DNA of 35,648 nucleotides, taken from NCBI GenBank assembly GCA_945873625.1, contig CAMCDS010000024.1:1-35648 (forward strand), given 5' to 3'. Numbering within the stretch: the stretch's first letter is position 1; every line of letters starts with the position of its first letter. The stretch is from an uncultured Porphyromonadaceae bacterium. Lineage in GTDB: Bacteria; Bacteroidota; Bacteroidia; Bacteroidales; Muribaculaceae. The translations under genes were made by a program, and so were the position numbers. The notes below the pieces were generated by a model that saw only the letters and a program-made list of their open reading frames with translations, was not told the DNA's origin and did not search any database. This document shows positions 1-6,777 of this stretch, in pieces.

Positions 1-102
1 ATGAGGCTTGGCGAAATCAGCCAAAAAAGACCTTCAAGGGGATAGAAAGAATTTAGTGCAGAAGTATGTTCAAATCAATTCGTGTTAAATTCAAACATAC
101 TC
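1..102 (+). mobile_element. MITE-like element, copy A (left part outside the window)
   Basis: This is the right-hand part of a repeat seen three more times in the window. It begins inside the element and ends with the terminal sequence TCAAACATACTC at 91-102, followed by TAA, a TNA-type flank like that of the other copies. It holds the TTGGC/GCCAA hairpin and the CTTCAAGGGGATAGAA arm found in the complete copies. No reading frame is conserved between copies, so I take it as a non-autonomous mobile element. Its left end, and whether that end abuts a gene start, cannot be seen. Confidence 0.8.
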
Positions 103-114
103 TAAGACACAAGA

Positions 115-152
115 CCCGGCTATGGCAGGAGGTTTCACTCAGCATAGCCGGG
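115..152 (-). terminator. Hairpin downstream of serine palmitoyltransferase
   Basis: A perfect 10-bp inverted repeat, CCCGGCTATG (115-124) and CATAGCCGGG (143-152), lies 45 bp past the stop codon of the leftward gene. There is no good U tract on the minus strand, so it may act as an mRNA 3' stabiliser or a weak terminator. Confidence 0.5.
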
Positions 153-196
153 CCGTAAGGGTTGAAATCCGGAAACAGGTATTTCCTGTTTATGTT

Positions 197-1384
197 TTAC
201 TTGATGATGTCGTAACGCTTAAACACCTTCTCGATGGCTTCGAGCGAGCGGGTAACCTGCTCCTTGGTATGCGTGGCCATGAGCGAATAGCGTATCAGGG
301 TGTCGTGGGGAGCTACGGCGGGCGTAACCACCGGGTTGACGAATACGCCCTCGTCGAGGAGGTCGCGCGTAACGTGGAACGTCTTGTAGTCGTCGCGGAT
401 GAAGAGCGGGATGATGGGCGTCGAGGTGTTGCCGATCTCGCATCCCATGGCGCGGAAGTTTTCGAGCGCGTAGTTGGTGATGTTCCAGAGGTGTTCCTGA
501 CGCTCGGGCTCGGCGAGCATGATGTCGAGCGCGGCATCGACGGCAGCTGTCGAGGCCGGGGTGATGCTTGCGGTGAAGATGTAGGAACGCGAGTGGTGGC
601 GCAGATAGTTGGTAATCTCCTTGTCGGTGGCGATGAATCCGCCGAGCGAGGCGAACGATTTGGAGAACGTGCCCATTATGAGGTCGACGTCGTCGGTAAC
701 TCCGAAATGGTTGCAGGTGCCGCGGCCACATTCGCCGAACACACCGATGCCGTGGGCCTCGTCGACCATCACGGTGGCGTTGTATTGCTTTGCCAGACGC
801 ACTATCTCGGGAAGATTGGCCACGTCGCCCTCCATGGAGAACACGCCGTCGGTTACGATGAGCTTCACCTTGTCGGGGTCGCACTTGCGGAGCTGCTGCT
901 CGAGCATCTCCATATCGTTGTGGCGATATTTCAGATAGTTGGAGAACGAGAGTCGCCGGCCTTCGATTATCGAGGCATGGTCTTGCTCGTCGAGGATGAT
1001 GTAGTCTTCACGTCCGGTCAGCGTCGACACCACACCGAGGTTCACGCCGAATCCGGTGGAATAAAGCATCACGTCTTCCTTCCCTATGTAGTCCGCCAGA
1101 CGTTCCTCCAGACGCTTGTGTATGTCGAGAGTGCCGTTCAGGAAGGGGGATCCTGCCATGCCGGTGCCGTATTTCTTTGTGGCGGCGATAGCGGCTTCCT
1201 TCACCTTGGGATGGTTGGTAAGCCCCATGTAGCTGTTTGAGCCGAACATGAGCACTTTCTTACCGTTCATCATTACCTCGGTGTCCTGTTCGCTGTCTAT
1301 CTCGCGGAAATAGGGATACACGCCGGTCGCCATCGCTTTCTGCGGGGCGTCGTAGCGCGACAATTTCTTCTGTAAGAGCTTCAT
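197..1384 (-). CDS. spt: Serine palmitoyltransferase (PLP-dependent alpha-oxoamine synthase)
   Basis: This enzyme condenses L-serine with a fatty acyl-CoA or acyl-ACP to give 3-ketosphinganine, the first step of bacterial sphingolipid synthesis. The 395-aa protein is full length for the alpha-oxoamine synthase family. Visible landmarks are DEQDHAS (His near 136, cofactor stacking), VDEAHGIG (Asp208, His211) and GTFSKSF, where Lys242 should form the Schiff base with PLP. The N-terminal YPYFREIDSEQDTEV segment and close overall similarity to the Bacteroides enzyme favour SPT over 8-amino-7-oxononanoate synthase or Gly-C-acetyltransferase, which share the fold. A TAACTTTG box on the minus strand about 110 nt upstream suggests its own promoter. 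The assignment rests on recognition of the family; substrate choice is inferred. Confidence 0.9.
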   Translation of the reverse strand: MKLLQKKLSRYDAPQKAMATGVYPYFREIDSEQDTEVMMNGKKVLMFGSNSYMGLTNHPKVKEAAIAATKKYGTGMAGSPFLNGTLDIHKRLEERLADYIGKEDVMLYSTGFGVNLGVVSTLTGREDYIILDEQDHASIIEGRRLSFSNYLKYRHNDMEMLEQQLRKCDPDKVKLIVTDGVFSMEGDVANLPEIVRLAKQYNATVMVDEAHGIGVFGECGRGTCNHFGVTDDVDLIMGTFSKSFASLGGFIATDKEITNYLRHHSRSYIFTASITPASTAAVDAALDIMLAEPERQEHLWNITNYALENFRAMGCEIGNTSTPIIPLFIRDDYKTFHVTRDLLDEGVFVNPVVTPAVAPHDTLIRYSLMATHTKEQVTRSLEAIEKVFKRYDIIK

Positions 1385-1492
1385 AATTAAGTGTTAGTCA
1401 TGGCTTTACGCCATTCCGGGGATGCTCTGCCGCCCGGACTTTCCTCATCTTCAGGCTTTCCGCCCGGGGGAGCGCGTGTTGATTTAAGGCCA

Positions 1493-1500
1493 CAAAGTTA
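1493..1500 (-). promoter_or_regulatory. Probable -7 box for serine palmitoyltransferase
   Basis: The minus strand reads TAACTTTG here, a perfect match to the Bacteroidetes TAnnTTTG box. No TTG lies 20 nt upstream. The predicted leader is about 100 nt and contains two CCGGGCGG repeats and a GGC-gtaaa-GCC hairpin. Confidence 0.5.
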
Positions 1501-1630
1501 ACAATTTTTCACCACATGTAAAGCCGTTTTGTGCAAAAAAATACACCTCATTAGTCGTTTTTTCCTTTTCGTGGTTCTTTTGGTAACCTTTTTCACACTT
1601 CCGGAGGCCGGTGCCGGTACGACCCGCGCG

Positions 1631-2983
1631 TCAGAAACTGAACTGGAAAAGCAGCTCGGCGCGGTCGGCCGAGGCACGGCTGCCGTCGAAGTTGCGGCGG
1701 TTGCCGATGAGATACTCGGCTCCTACCTGCAGGCGGGGGCTGATGTCCCAGAAGAGCGTGGCGGCTCCGTAGAGTCCCTGCTTATACGAGTCGTCGCTCT
1801 GCCGGTGCCGGGGGCAATAGCGCATCATGCCGAACGTGCCGCAGGCGTAGAGGTTAGAGAGGAAGTTGTATTTCAGTCCGGCCGTGATGCCGAACGAGGT
1901 GGGGGCATAGAGGTGTCCGGGCAGGGCGGGGTCGCCTACGAGGTCGTAGTTGCCTATCGAGAGCTCGCCCTGATATGAACCCTGCCCCTGCCCTACGGAG
2001 CCCGACCAGTAGAACGTAAGAGGGCGCAACACCTTCCATACGCCCGAGAGCATGGCGCCCCAGCCTACTACGTTTCTGTTGCTTGAAGTGATGAGGTCGC
2101 GGTAGCCCATCACGCGCAGCAAGCCGCTGGCGCGCACATGGCTGAGGCCGCCGTCCCACTGATACTGGGCCATGGCGCAGATGTCGGGCACATAGTCGCT
2201 GCACTGCTTCGTCTGGCCGGGTGTAACGTCGATGTAGCTTTTCGGAAACTCAACGGAGCCGCCTACGGTCCACCGTCCCTTGAACGTATGGATATATCTC
2301 ACGAGCATGTTGGTGCGGTCGATCTTGCCGTTTGAGCCGGAAGCGTCGATCACGGGTGCCTGCGAGGCAGGGTCGCAGAAGGTGGAGGTGGTGTAGCCTA
2401 TGGTCAGGTCGTTGATGGTAACGTATGCCTTCTTTAGCTTGAAGTCGGTGTTGTTGTATCCGCTGAATCCACCCTGAATATATGCTGTGAGGTATCCGAG
2501 CCAGGACTTGTGGGCCATGATGGTCAGGAACACCGCCGTGCCGGCCGGGGTGCCGGAGAGGCGCCGCCTTGAAGTAGGGTCTTTCTGCATCGGAATCAGA
2601 TAGGGAGCGAATCCGTTGGCGGGAATAGAGCCGTTCCAGTCAAACCATCCTCGCATCCTCACCACTCCGCCGACACCCATAGCCAGCTCGGCGTTCTTGC
2701 TCATGAACATGAAATAGGGGGCGCGGGGGTCCTGGAAGTTGCGGAACTGGTCGGCGTAGAAGCGTCCGATAAGCGCGTAGGCCGAATCGCTTGACGCCTC
2801 TTTAAGTGAATCGGGTATACCGACGGCCACGAGTCGGGTCGACTTTATGGCTTTCTGCATCTCCTTATGTTCGGGATATGTCTCAGGGAGCAGCGTAAGC
2901 GTGTCGGTGCCGGAGGCTGAGGCCTCCAGAGCTGTTGCGGCTATCGCCAATGATGCCACGGCAGTGAGAAGTGTCTTTTTCAT
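1631..2983 (-). CDS. DcaP-like outer-membrane porin
   Basis: The 450-aa protein starts with a Sec signal peptide (about residues 1-24, ending in the ALEASAS region). A short polar, possibly coiled-coil stretch (EHKEMQKAIKSTRL) follows, and then a beta-strand-rich body with alternating aromatic and small residues that ends in Phe (LFQFSF), typical of BAM-assembled barrels. A periplasmic coiled coil followed by a 16-strand barrel matches the DcaP-like porin family common in Bacteroidetes, thought to pass small anionic solutes. The substrate here is unknown. It lies between ftsE and spt on the same strand, 144 bp after ftsE, with a terminator hairpin between, so it is probably transcribed separately. 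No clear -7 box is visible. Confidence 0.75.
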   Translation of the reverse strand: MKKTLLTAVASLAIAATALEASASGTDTLTLLPETYPEHKEMQKAIKSTRLVAVGIPDSLKEASSDSAYALIGRFYADQFRNFQDPRAPYFMFMSKNAELAMGVGGVVRMRGWFDWNGSIPANGFAPYLIPMQKDPTSRRRLSGTPAGTAVFLTIMAHKSWLGYLTAYIQGGFSGYNNTDFKLKKAYVTINDLTIGYTTSTFCDPASQAPVIDASGSNGKIDRTNMLVRYIHTFKGRWTVGGSVEFPKSYIDVTPGQTKQCSDYVPDICAMAQYQWDGGLSHVRASGLLRVMGYRDLITSSNRNVVGWGAMLSGVWKVLRPLTFYWSGSVGQGQGSYQGELSIGNYDLVGDPALPGHLYAPTSFGITAGLKYNFLSNLYACGTFGMMRYCPRHRQSDDSYKQGLYGAATLFWDISPRLQVGAEYLIGNRRNFDGSRASADRAELLFQFSF

Positions 2984-3057
2984 AGTAGTGTGGAAAGCAA
3001 TTTGGAAGTTTCTACTTTTTTAACACTTCACCGACGTTAAGGTTGACCGCAGGGCGC

Positions 3058-3088
3058 AAAAAAGAAGACCCGGCGCAGTGCCTGCCGG
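3058..3088 (-). terminator. Terminator of ftsE
   Basis: Stem CCGGC (3070-3074) with GCCGG (3084-3088) is followed on the minus strand by TCTTCTTTTTT. It lies about 40 bp downstream of the ftsE stop codon. Confidence 0.65.
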
Positions 3089-3127
3089 ATTCGCGATATG
3101 TCTTATGTATTGTGATACGTGAACAGT

Positions 3128-3796
3128 CTAACCCTCCACAAGCTGCTTGTCCTCACATCGGAGCACACGCCCCGGGAATTCCTCCACGAGGGCGAGGTTG
3201 TGTGTGGCCATAAGCACTGTATGTCCTTCGGAGGCCAGCTGATGCAGCAGCTTCACGATGTGGTAGCCGGTCTGCGGGTCGAGATTGCCCGTAGGCTCGT
3301 CGGCGAGTATGAGCGCCGGCTTATTGAGCAGGGCGCGGGCTATCACTATGCGCTGCTGCTCTCCGCCGCTAAGCTCGTGGGGCATCTTATAGCTCTTGTT
3401 GGCCATACCCACCTCTGCCAGCACCTCCTCTATCCTCTGCTCTATGTCGCCCTTACCTTTCCAGCCGGTGGCTTCGAGCACGAAACGGAGGTTGCCCTTC
3501 ACGGCTCTGTCCTGAAGAAGCTGAAAGTCCTGAAACACTATCCCTGTCTTTCGGCGGAGCATGGGTATCTGCCTGCGGCGGATGTCGAGCAGATTGAAGC
3601 CGAGCACCTCGGCCTTTTCGCCGCCGGCGGGAGCCACCTCGGCATACATGGTCTTCATCAGCGAGCTCTTGCCGCTGCCGACGCGTCCCACAAGATAGCA
3701 GAACTCGCCCTTGCCGAGAGTGAAGCTCACGTTTTTGAGCACCACCCTCTCGGCCCTCGATATATCGACGTTCCTATATTCTACGATTGATTCCAT
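3128..3796 (-). CDS. ftsE: FtsE-type cell-division ABC ATPase
   Basis: This is a 222-aa stand-alone ATPase of the FtsE/LolD/MacB size class. Walker A is GRVGSGKSS (37-45), the Q-loop lies in VFQDFQLL (about 88-94), the signature is LSGGEQQR (142-149), Walker B is [10 protein letters not shown] (161-170), and the switch His is in MATHN. The order and the QDFQLL motif favour FtsE, which with FtsX drives peptidoglycan hydrolases at the septum. No ftsX lies in the window; separation of the two genes is, as far as I recall, usual in Bacteroidales. The ATG lies only 3 bp from the edge of a mobile element (3800-3992), so the mRNA leader is the element itself. A clear promoter lies just beyond it at 4001-4032. 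LolD-like use in lipoprotein export is a less likely alternative. Confidence 0.82.
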   Translation of the reverse strand: MESIVEYRNVDISRAERVVLKNVSFTLGKGEFCYLVGRVGSGKSSLMKTMYAEVAPAGGEKAEVLGFNLLDIRRRQIPMLRRKTGIVFQDFQLLQDRAVKGNLRFVLEATGWKGKGDIEQRIEEVLAEVGMANKSYKMPHELSGGEQQRIVIARALLNKPALILADEPTGNLDPQTGYHIVKLLHQLASEGHTVLMATHNLALVEEFPGRVLRCEDKQLVEG

Positions 3797-3799
3797 TCA

Positions 3800-3992
3800 G
3801 AGTATGTTTGAGTTTAACTTCTATTCACTTGAAGAGGTTTTTTTGAGATGATTCCGCAAGTCGAAGAGGGAGCGATGCGGGCATCGAGACCGATGAGGCT
3901 TGGCGAAATCAGCCAAAAAAGACCTTCAAGGGGATAGAAAGACTTTTTTCGGAGTATGTTCAAATCAATTCGTGTTAAATTCAAACATACTC
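3800..3992 (+). mobile_element. MITE-like element, copy B, inserted between promoter and start codon of ftsE
   Basis: This is a complete copy. The terminal inverted repeats are GAGTATGTTTGA (3800-3811) and TCAAACATACTC (3981-3992). The flanks are TCA on the left and TTA on the right, consistent with a 3-bp TNA target duplication with one change. Subterminal arms TTCTATTCACTTGAAG and CTTCAAGGGGATAGAA pair almost completely. Smaller hairpins are CGATG-CGGG-CATCG and TTGGC-gaaatca-GCCAA. The right end carries a second, internal GAGTATGTT that can pair with the terminal AACATACTC. There is no transposase. A 29-codon frame at 3848-3937 is broken by a stop in copies C and D and is not a gene. Confidence 0.85.
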
Positions 3993-4000
3993 TTAGTCTG

Positions 4001-4032
4001 CAAAGTTAGTTTTTTCTTTGATAACACACAAA
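4001..4032 (-). promoter_or_regulatory. Promoter of ftsE
   Basis: On the minus strand TTTG (4032-4029), a gap of exactly 20 nt, then TAACTTTG (4008-4001) match the Bacteroidetes -33/-7 pattern. The predicted start of transcription is near 3996, right at the edge of the inserted element, so the whole element would be transcribed as leader. Confidence 0.75.
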
Positions 4033-4051
4033 TCCACGTTTTGGTCGAACC

Positions 4052-4514
4052 CTATCTGCCGAGCACCGACGACTCGGTATCGACGTTAACGTTGGCCGAT
4101 ATGTCGGGGTTCACTTTCTTACCGTAGTCGAACGTATATGTGAGCGACACGCTGACCGACCGTCCGTTTCGCCAGTCCCGGGTCAGGCTCCGGAACGGTC
4201 TGCAGTATAGAGTGGTCTTGCTCACTTCATGGTTGAAAAAGATGTTCTGAACCGATATGTCAACATTAAGGTTTCCGCTGCCATACGAGGCCATGAGCCA
4301 GAACGTGCCGGGACGCTCGATGAATTCCGTGCCGTTGGCCGACATTATCTTGTCTTTGAAATAATATGTGGCGCCCACCATGAAGTTGCCGGCATAGAAG
4401 TTGGCGCGCAGTTCCGGCCGGGGCGGTCGACGCCGGCGCGGCGCTGACTGAAGGGACAGCCGCCCCCGAGGCAAGAAGCATGGCCGATAGCTTTATGGCG
4501 AATTTCATTTGCAT
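4052..4514 (-). pseudogene. Remnant of an outer-membrane beta-barrel protein gene (internal deletion plus frameshift)
   Basis: Two pieces in different frames lie here. The upstream piece, starting at 4514 (or Met at 4508), encodes a good signal peptide (MKFAIKLSAMLLASGAA..SVSAAP). The downstream piece, up to 4052, encodes the last ~115 residues of a barrel: FYAGNFMVGATYYFKDK, GTFWLMASYGSGNLNVDISVQN, and a C-terminal SVSLTYTFDYGKKVNPD tail typical of the large TonB-receptor-like outer-membrane beta-barrel family. The frames differ by one, and several hundred residues expected between the parts are missing; the junction lies near 4410-4440 in a CG-rich stretch. A TAAATTTG -7 box remains upstream (4536-4543, minus strand), so the out-of-frame 82-aa product may still be made. 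A dead gene is by far the likeliest reading. Confidence 0.75.
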
Positions 4515-4634
4515 GATGTGCTGAGATTATATCCGCAAATTTAGTGAAATATTTTTAAAATCATTGAACAACAGTAAATAAATGTTTAAGGCTGAGTAAT
4601 TACGTACATTATAGGCATTAAATCGGGCCGGGGG

Positions 4635-4665
4635 TTGACTTGAAGCCGATTTTTTTGTAACTTTG
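4635..4665 (+). promoter_or_regulatory. Promoter of uvrB giving a nearly leaderless mRNA
   Basis: TTG (4635-4637), 20 nt, then TAACTTTG (4658-4665). The ATG of uvrB starts 6 nt after the box, so transcription should begin at or within a few bases of the start codon. Confidence 0.75.
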
Positions 4666-4671
4666 CAAGTT

Positions 4672-6777
4672 ATGGATTTCAAACTTACTTCAGAATACAT
4701 GCCCACCGGCGACCAACCCGAAGCTATACAGGAGCTTGTGGAGGGGGTCGAGGCCGGTGTGCCCCAGCAGACGCTGCTGGGAGTAACGGGCAGTGGCAAG
4801 ACTTTCACCATGGCCAACGTCATCCAGCAGGTGAAGCGTCCGACGCTGATCCTCTCCCACAACAAGACGCTGGCCGCACAGCTTTATTCCGAATTCAAGA
4901 GTTTCTTCCCGGAGAACTCGGTGCAGTATTTCGTCAGCTACTACGACTATTATCAGCCGGAAGCCTACATCCCAAGTTCCGACAAATATATCGAGAAAGA
5001 CCTGATGATCAACGACCAGATCGAGAAGCTGAGGCTCTCGACCGTCGCGGCGCTCCTCTCGGGCAGGCGCGACGTGGTGGTGGTGTCGTCCGTGTCGTGC
5101 ATCTACGGCATGGGTAATCCGCAGGATTTCGAGCAGAGCGTGGTGCGTATCGCCGTAGGCGACCGCATCTCGCGCAACGCTTTCATGCGCCGGCTCGTCG
5201 ACTCGCTCTATTCCCGCTCTGAGATGGAGCTGGGAAGCGGACAGTTCAGGGCCAAGGGCGACACGGTCGACGTGAAGCTGTCGTTTGAGGACATCCAGCT
5301 CCGAGTGATGTTCTGGGGCGACGAGATTGAGAAGATACAGACCGTGGACCCGGCAAGCGGCATGCCGCTCACCGACCTCGAGGGATTCAACATCTATCCC
5401 GCCAACATATTCGTAACCACCAGGGAGCGTGCCGCCTCGGCCGTCGACCAGATAGCCCTCGACCTCGGCGCGCAGGTCGACTTCTTTTCCCGCGAGGGGA
5501 AGCTGCTCGAAGCCCAGCGCATCAAGGAGCGCGTCAGCTACGACATCGAGATGATCAAGGAACTCGGCCATTGCTCAGGAATCGAGAACTATTCACGCTA
5601 TTTCGACGGACGCGAGCCGGGGATGAGGCCGTTCTGCCTGCTCGACTATTTCCCCGACGACTATCTCACCATCATCGACGAGAGCCACGTTACCCTGCCG
5701 CAGATACGTGGCATGAACGGCGGCGACCTCTCGCGCAAGATGAACCTCGTGGACTACGGATTCAGGCTGCCGGCGGCCATCGACAACCGGCCGCTGAAGT
5801 TCGACGAGTTCGAGCGGCTCACCAACCAGGTGATCTACGTCAGCGCCACCCCGGGAGACTATGAACTCAACAAATGCGAGGGCGTGTTCACCGAGCAGAT
5901 TATCCGCCCGACGGGCCTGCTCGACCCTGAAATCGAGGTGCGTCCCACGTGCAATCAGATCGACGACCTCATGGAGGAGATTTCACAGCGCATAGAGCGC
6001 GGCGAGCGCACGCTCGTAACCACCCTCACCAAGCGCATGGCCGAGGAGCTCAACGACCACCTCGTGAAGTGGGGCGTCAGCTCGGCCTATATCCACAGCG
6101 ACGTGCAGACGCTCGACCGCATCAGGATTCTCGAAGACCTGCGCGAGGGCGTCTACGACGTGCTTGTAGGCGTCAACCTCCTGCGCGAGGGCCTCGACCT
6201 GCCGCAGGTGAGCCTCGTGGCTATCCTCGACGCCGACAAGGAGGGTTTCTTGCGCAACCACCGCAGTCTGACGCAGACCGCCGGACGCGCCGCCCGAAAC
6301 GTGAACGGCAAGGTGATAATGTATGCCGACAAGGTTACCGACAGCATGCAGCGCACCATCGACGAGACCGAACGCCGCCGCAGCAAGCAGATGATCTACA
6401 ACGAGCGCCACGGCATCACGCCGACGCAGATAGTGAAAAACACATCTGCCTCCGACCTCATCGACCTCTACGCTGCCGAGGCGCCGGAAGGGAAGAAGGC
6501 CGCGAAGCAGGCGCCGGCGGGCAGAAAGACGCCGGCGGCGGCAGGCAAAAGAGGGCCGATACCTTACATCGAGGGCGTTACAAGCCATTCCACGGCCGCC
6601 GAGCCGGTGTTCGACTATATGTCGGCGCCCGAGCTTGAAAAGAGAATCAACCGCCTGCGCCTCGACATGGAGACTGCCGCCAAAAACACCGACTTCATCC
6701 AGGCGGCGCAGTATCGCGACGAACTCATCGAATGTCAGAACCGCCTGCAGGCCCTGCAGCAAAAAGCCGAAGCATGA
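4672..6777 (+). CDS. uvrB: Excinuclease ABC subunit B
   Basis: UvrB is the damage-verifying helicase-like subunit of nucleotide excision repair, loaded by UvrA and then binding UvrC. The product is 701 aa, usual for the family. Walker A is GVTGSGKT (37-44); the beta-hairpin that probes the damaged strand is YYDYYQPEAYIP (about 90-101); the DESH box lies in LTIIDESHVTLPQI; helicase motif VI is in QTAGRAARN; and the C-terminal UVR motif (LEKRINRLRLDMETAAKN..) that contacts UvrC is intact. I chose the ATG at 4672, because a TTG frame start nine bases earlier lies inside the -7 promoter box. Its stop overlaps the next start as ATGA, so ygiQ is probably translated by coupling. Confidence 0.97.
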   Translation: MDFKLTSEYMPTGDQPEAIQELVEGVEAGVPQQTLLGVTGSGKTFTMANVIQQVKRPTLILSHNKTLAAQLYSEFKSFFPENSVQYFVSYYDYYQPEAYIPSSDKYIEKDLMINDQIEKLRLSTVAALLSGRRDVVVVSSVSCIYGMGNPQDFEQSVVRIAVGDRISRNAFMRRLVDSLYSRSEMELGSGQFRAKGDTVDVKLSFEDIQLRVMFWGDEIEKIQTVDPASGMPLTDLEGFNIYPANIFVTTRERAASAVDQIALDLGAQVDFFSREGKLLEAQRIKERVSYDIEMIKELGHCSGIENYSRYFDGREPGMRPFCLLDYFPDDYLTIIDESHVTLPQIRGMNGGDLSRKMNLVDYGFRLPAAIDNRPLKFDEFERLTNQVIYVSATPGDYELNKCEGVFTEQIIRPTGLLDPEIEVRPTCNQIDDLMEEISQRIERGERTLVTTLTKRMAEELNDHLVKWGVSSAYIHSDVQTLDRIRILEDLREGVYDVLVGVNLLREGLDLPQVSLVAILDADKEGFLRNHRSLTQTAGRAARNVNGKVIMYADKVTDSMQRTIDETERRRSKQMIYNERHGITPTQIVKNTSASDLIDLYAAEAPEGKKAAKQAPAGRKTPAAAGKRGPIPYIEGVTSHSTAAEPVFDYMSAPELEKRINRLRLDMETAAKNTDFIQAAQYRDELIECQNRLQALQQKAEA

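Noticed and set aside
122..1240. Long plus-strand frame (372 codons) opposite serine palmitoyltransferase
   Set aside because: It is antisense to a clear full-length enzyme, has no recognisable motif, and arises from the GC-rich codon pattern.
3848..3937. A 29-codon frame inside the mobile element copy B
   Set aside because: Copies C and D have TGA after 13 codons at the same place, and copy C also lacks one A later, so the frame is not conserved; the conserved feature is the fold.
4663..4671. Upstream TTG start for uvrB
   Set aside because: The TTG is part of the TAACTTTG promoter box, so it would not be in the mRNA.
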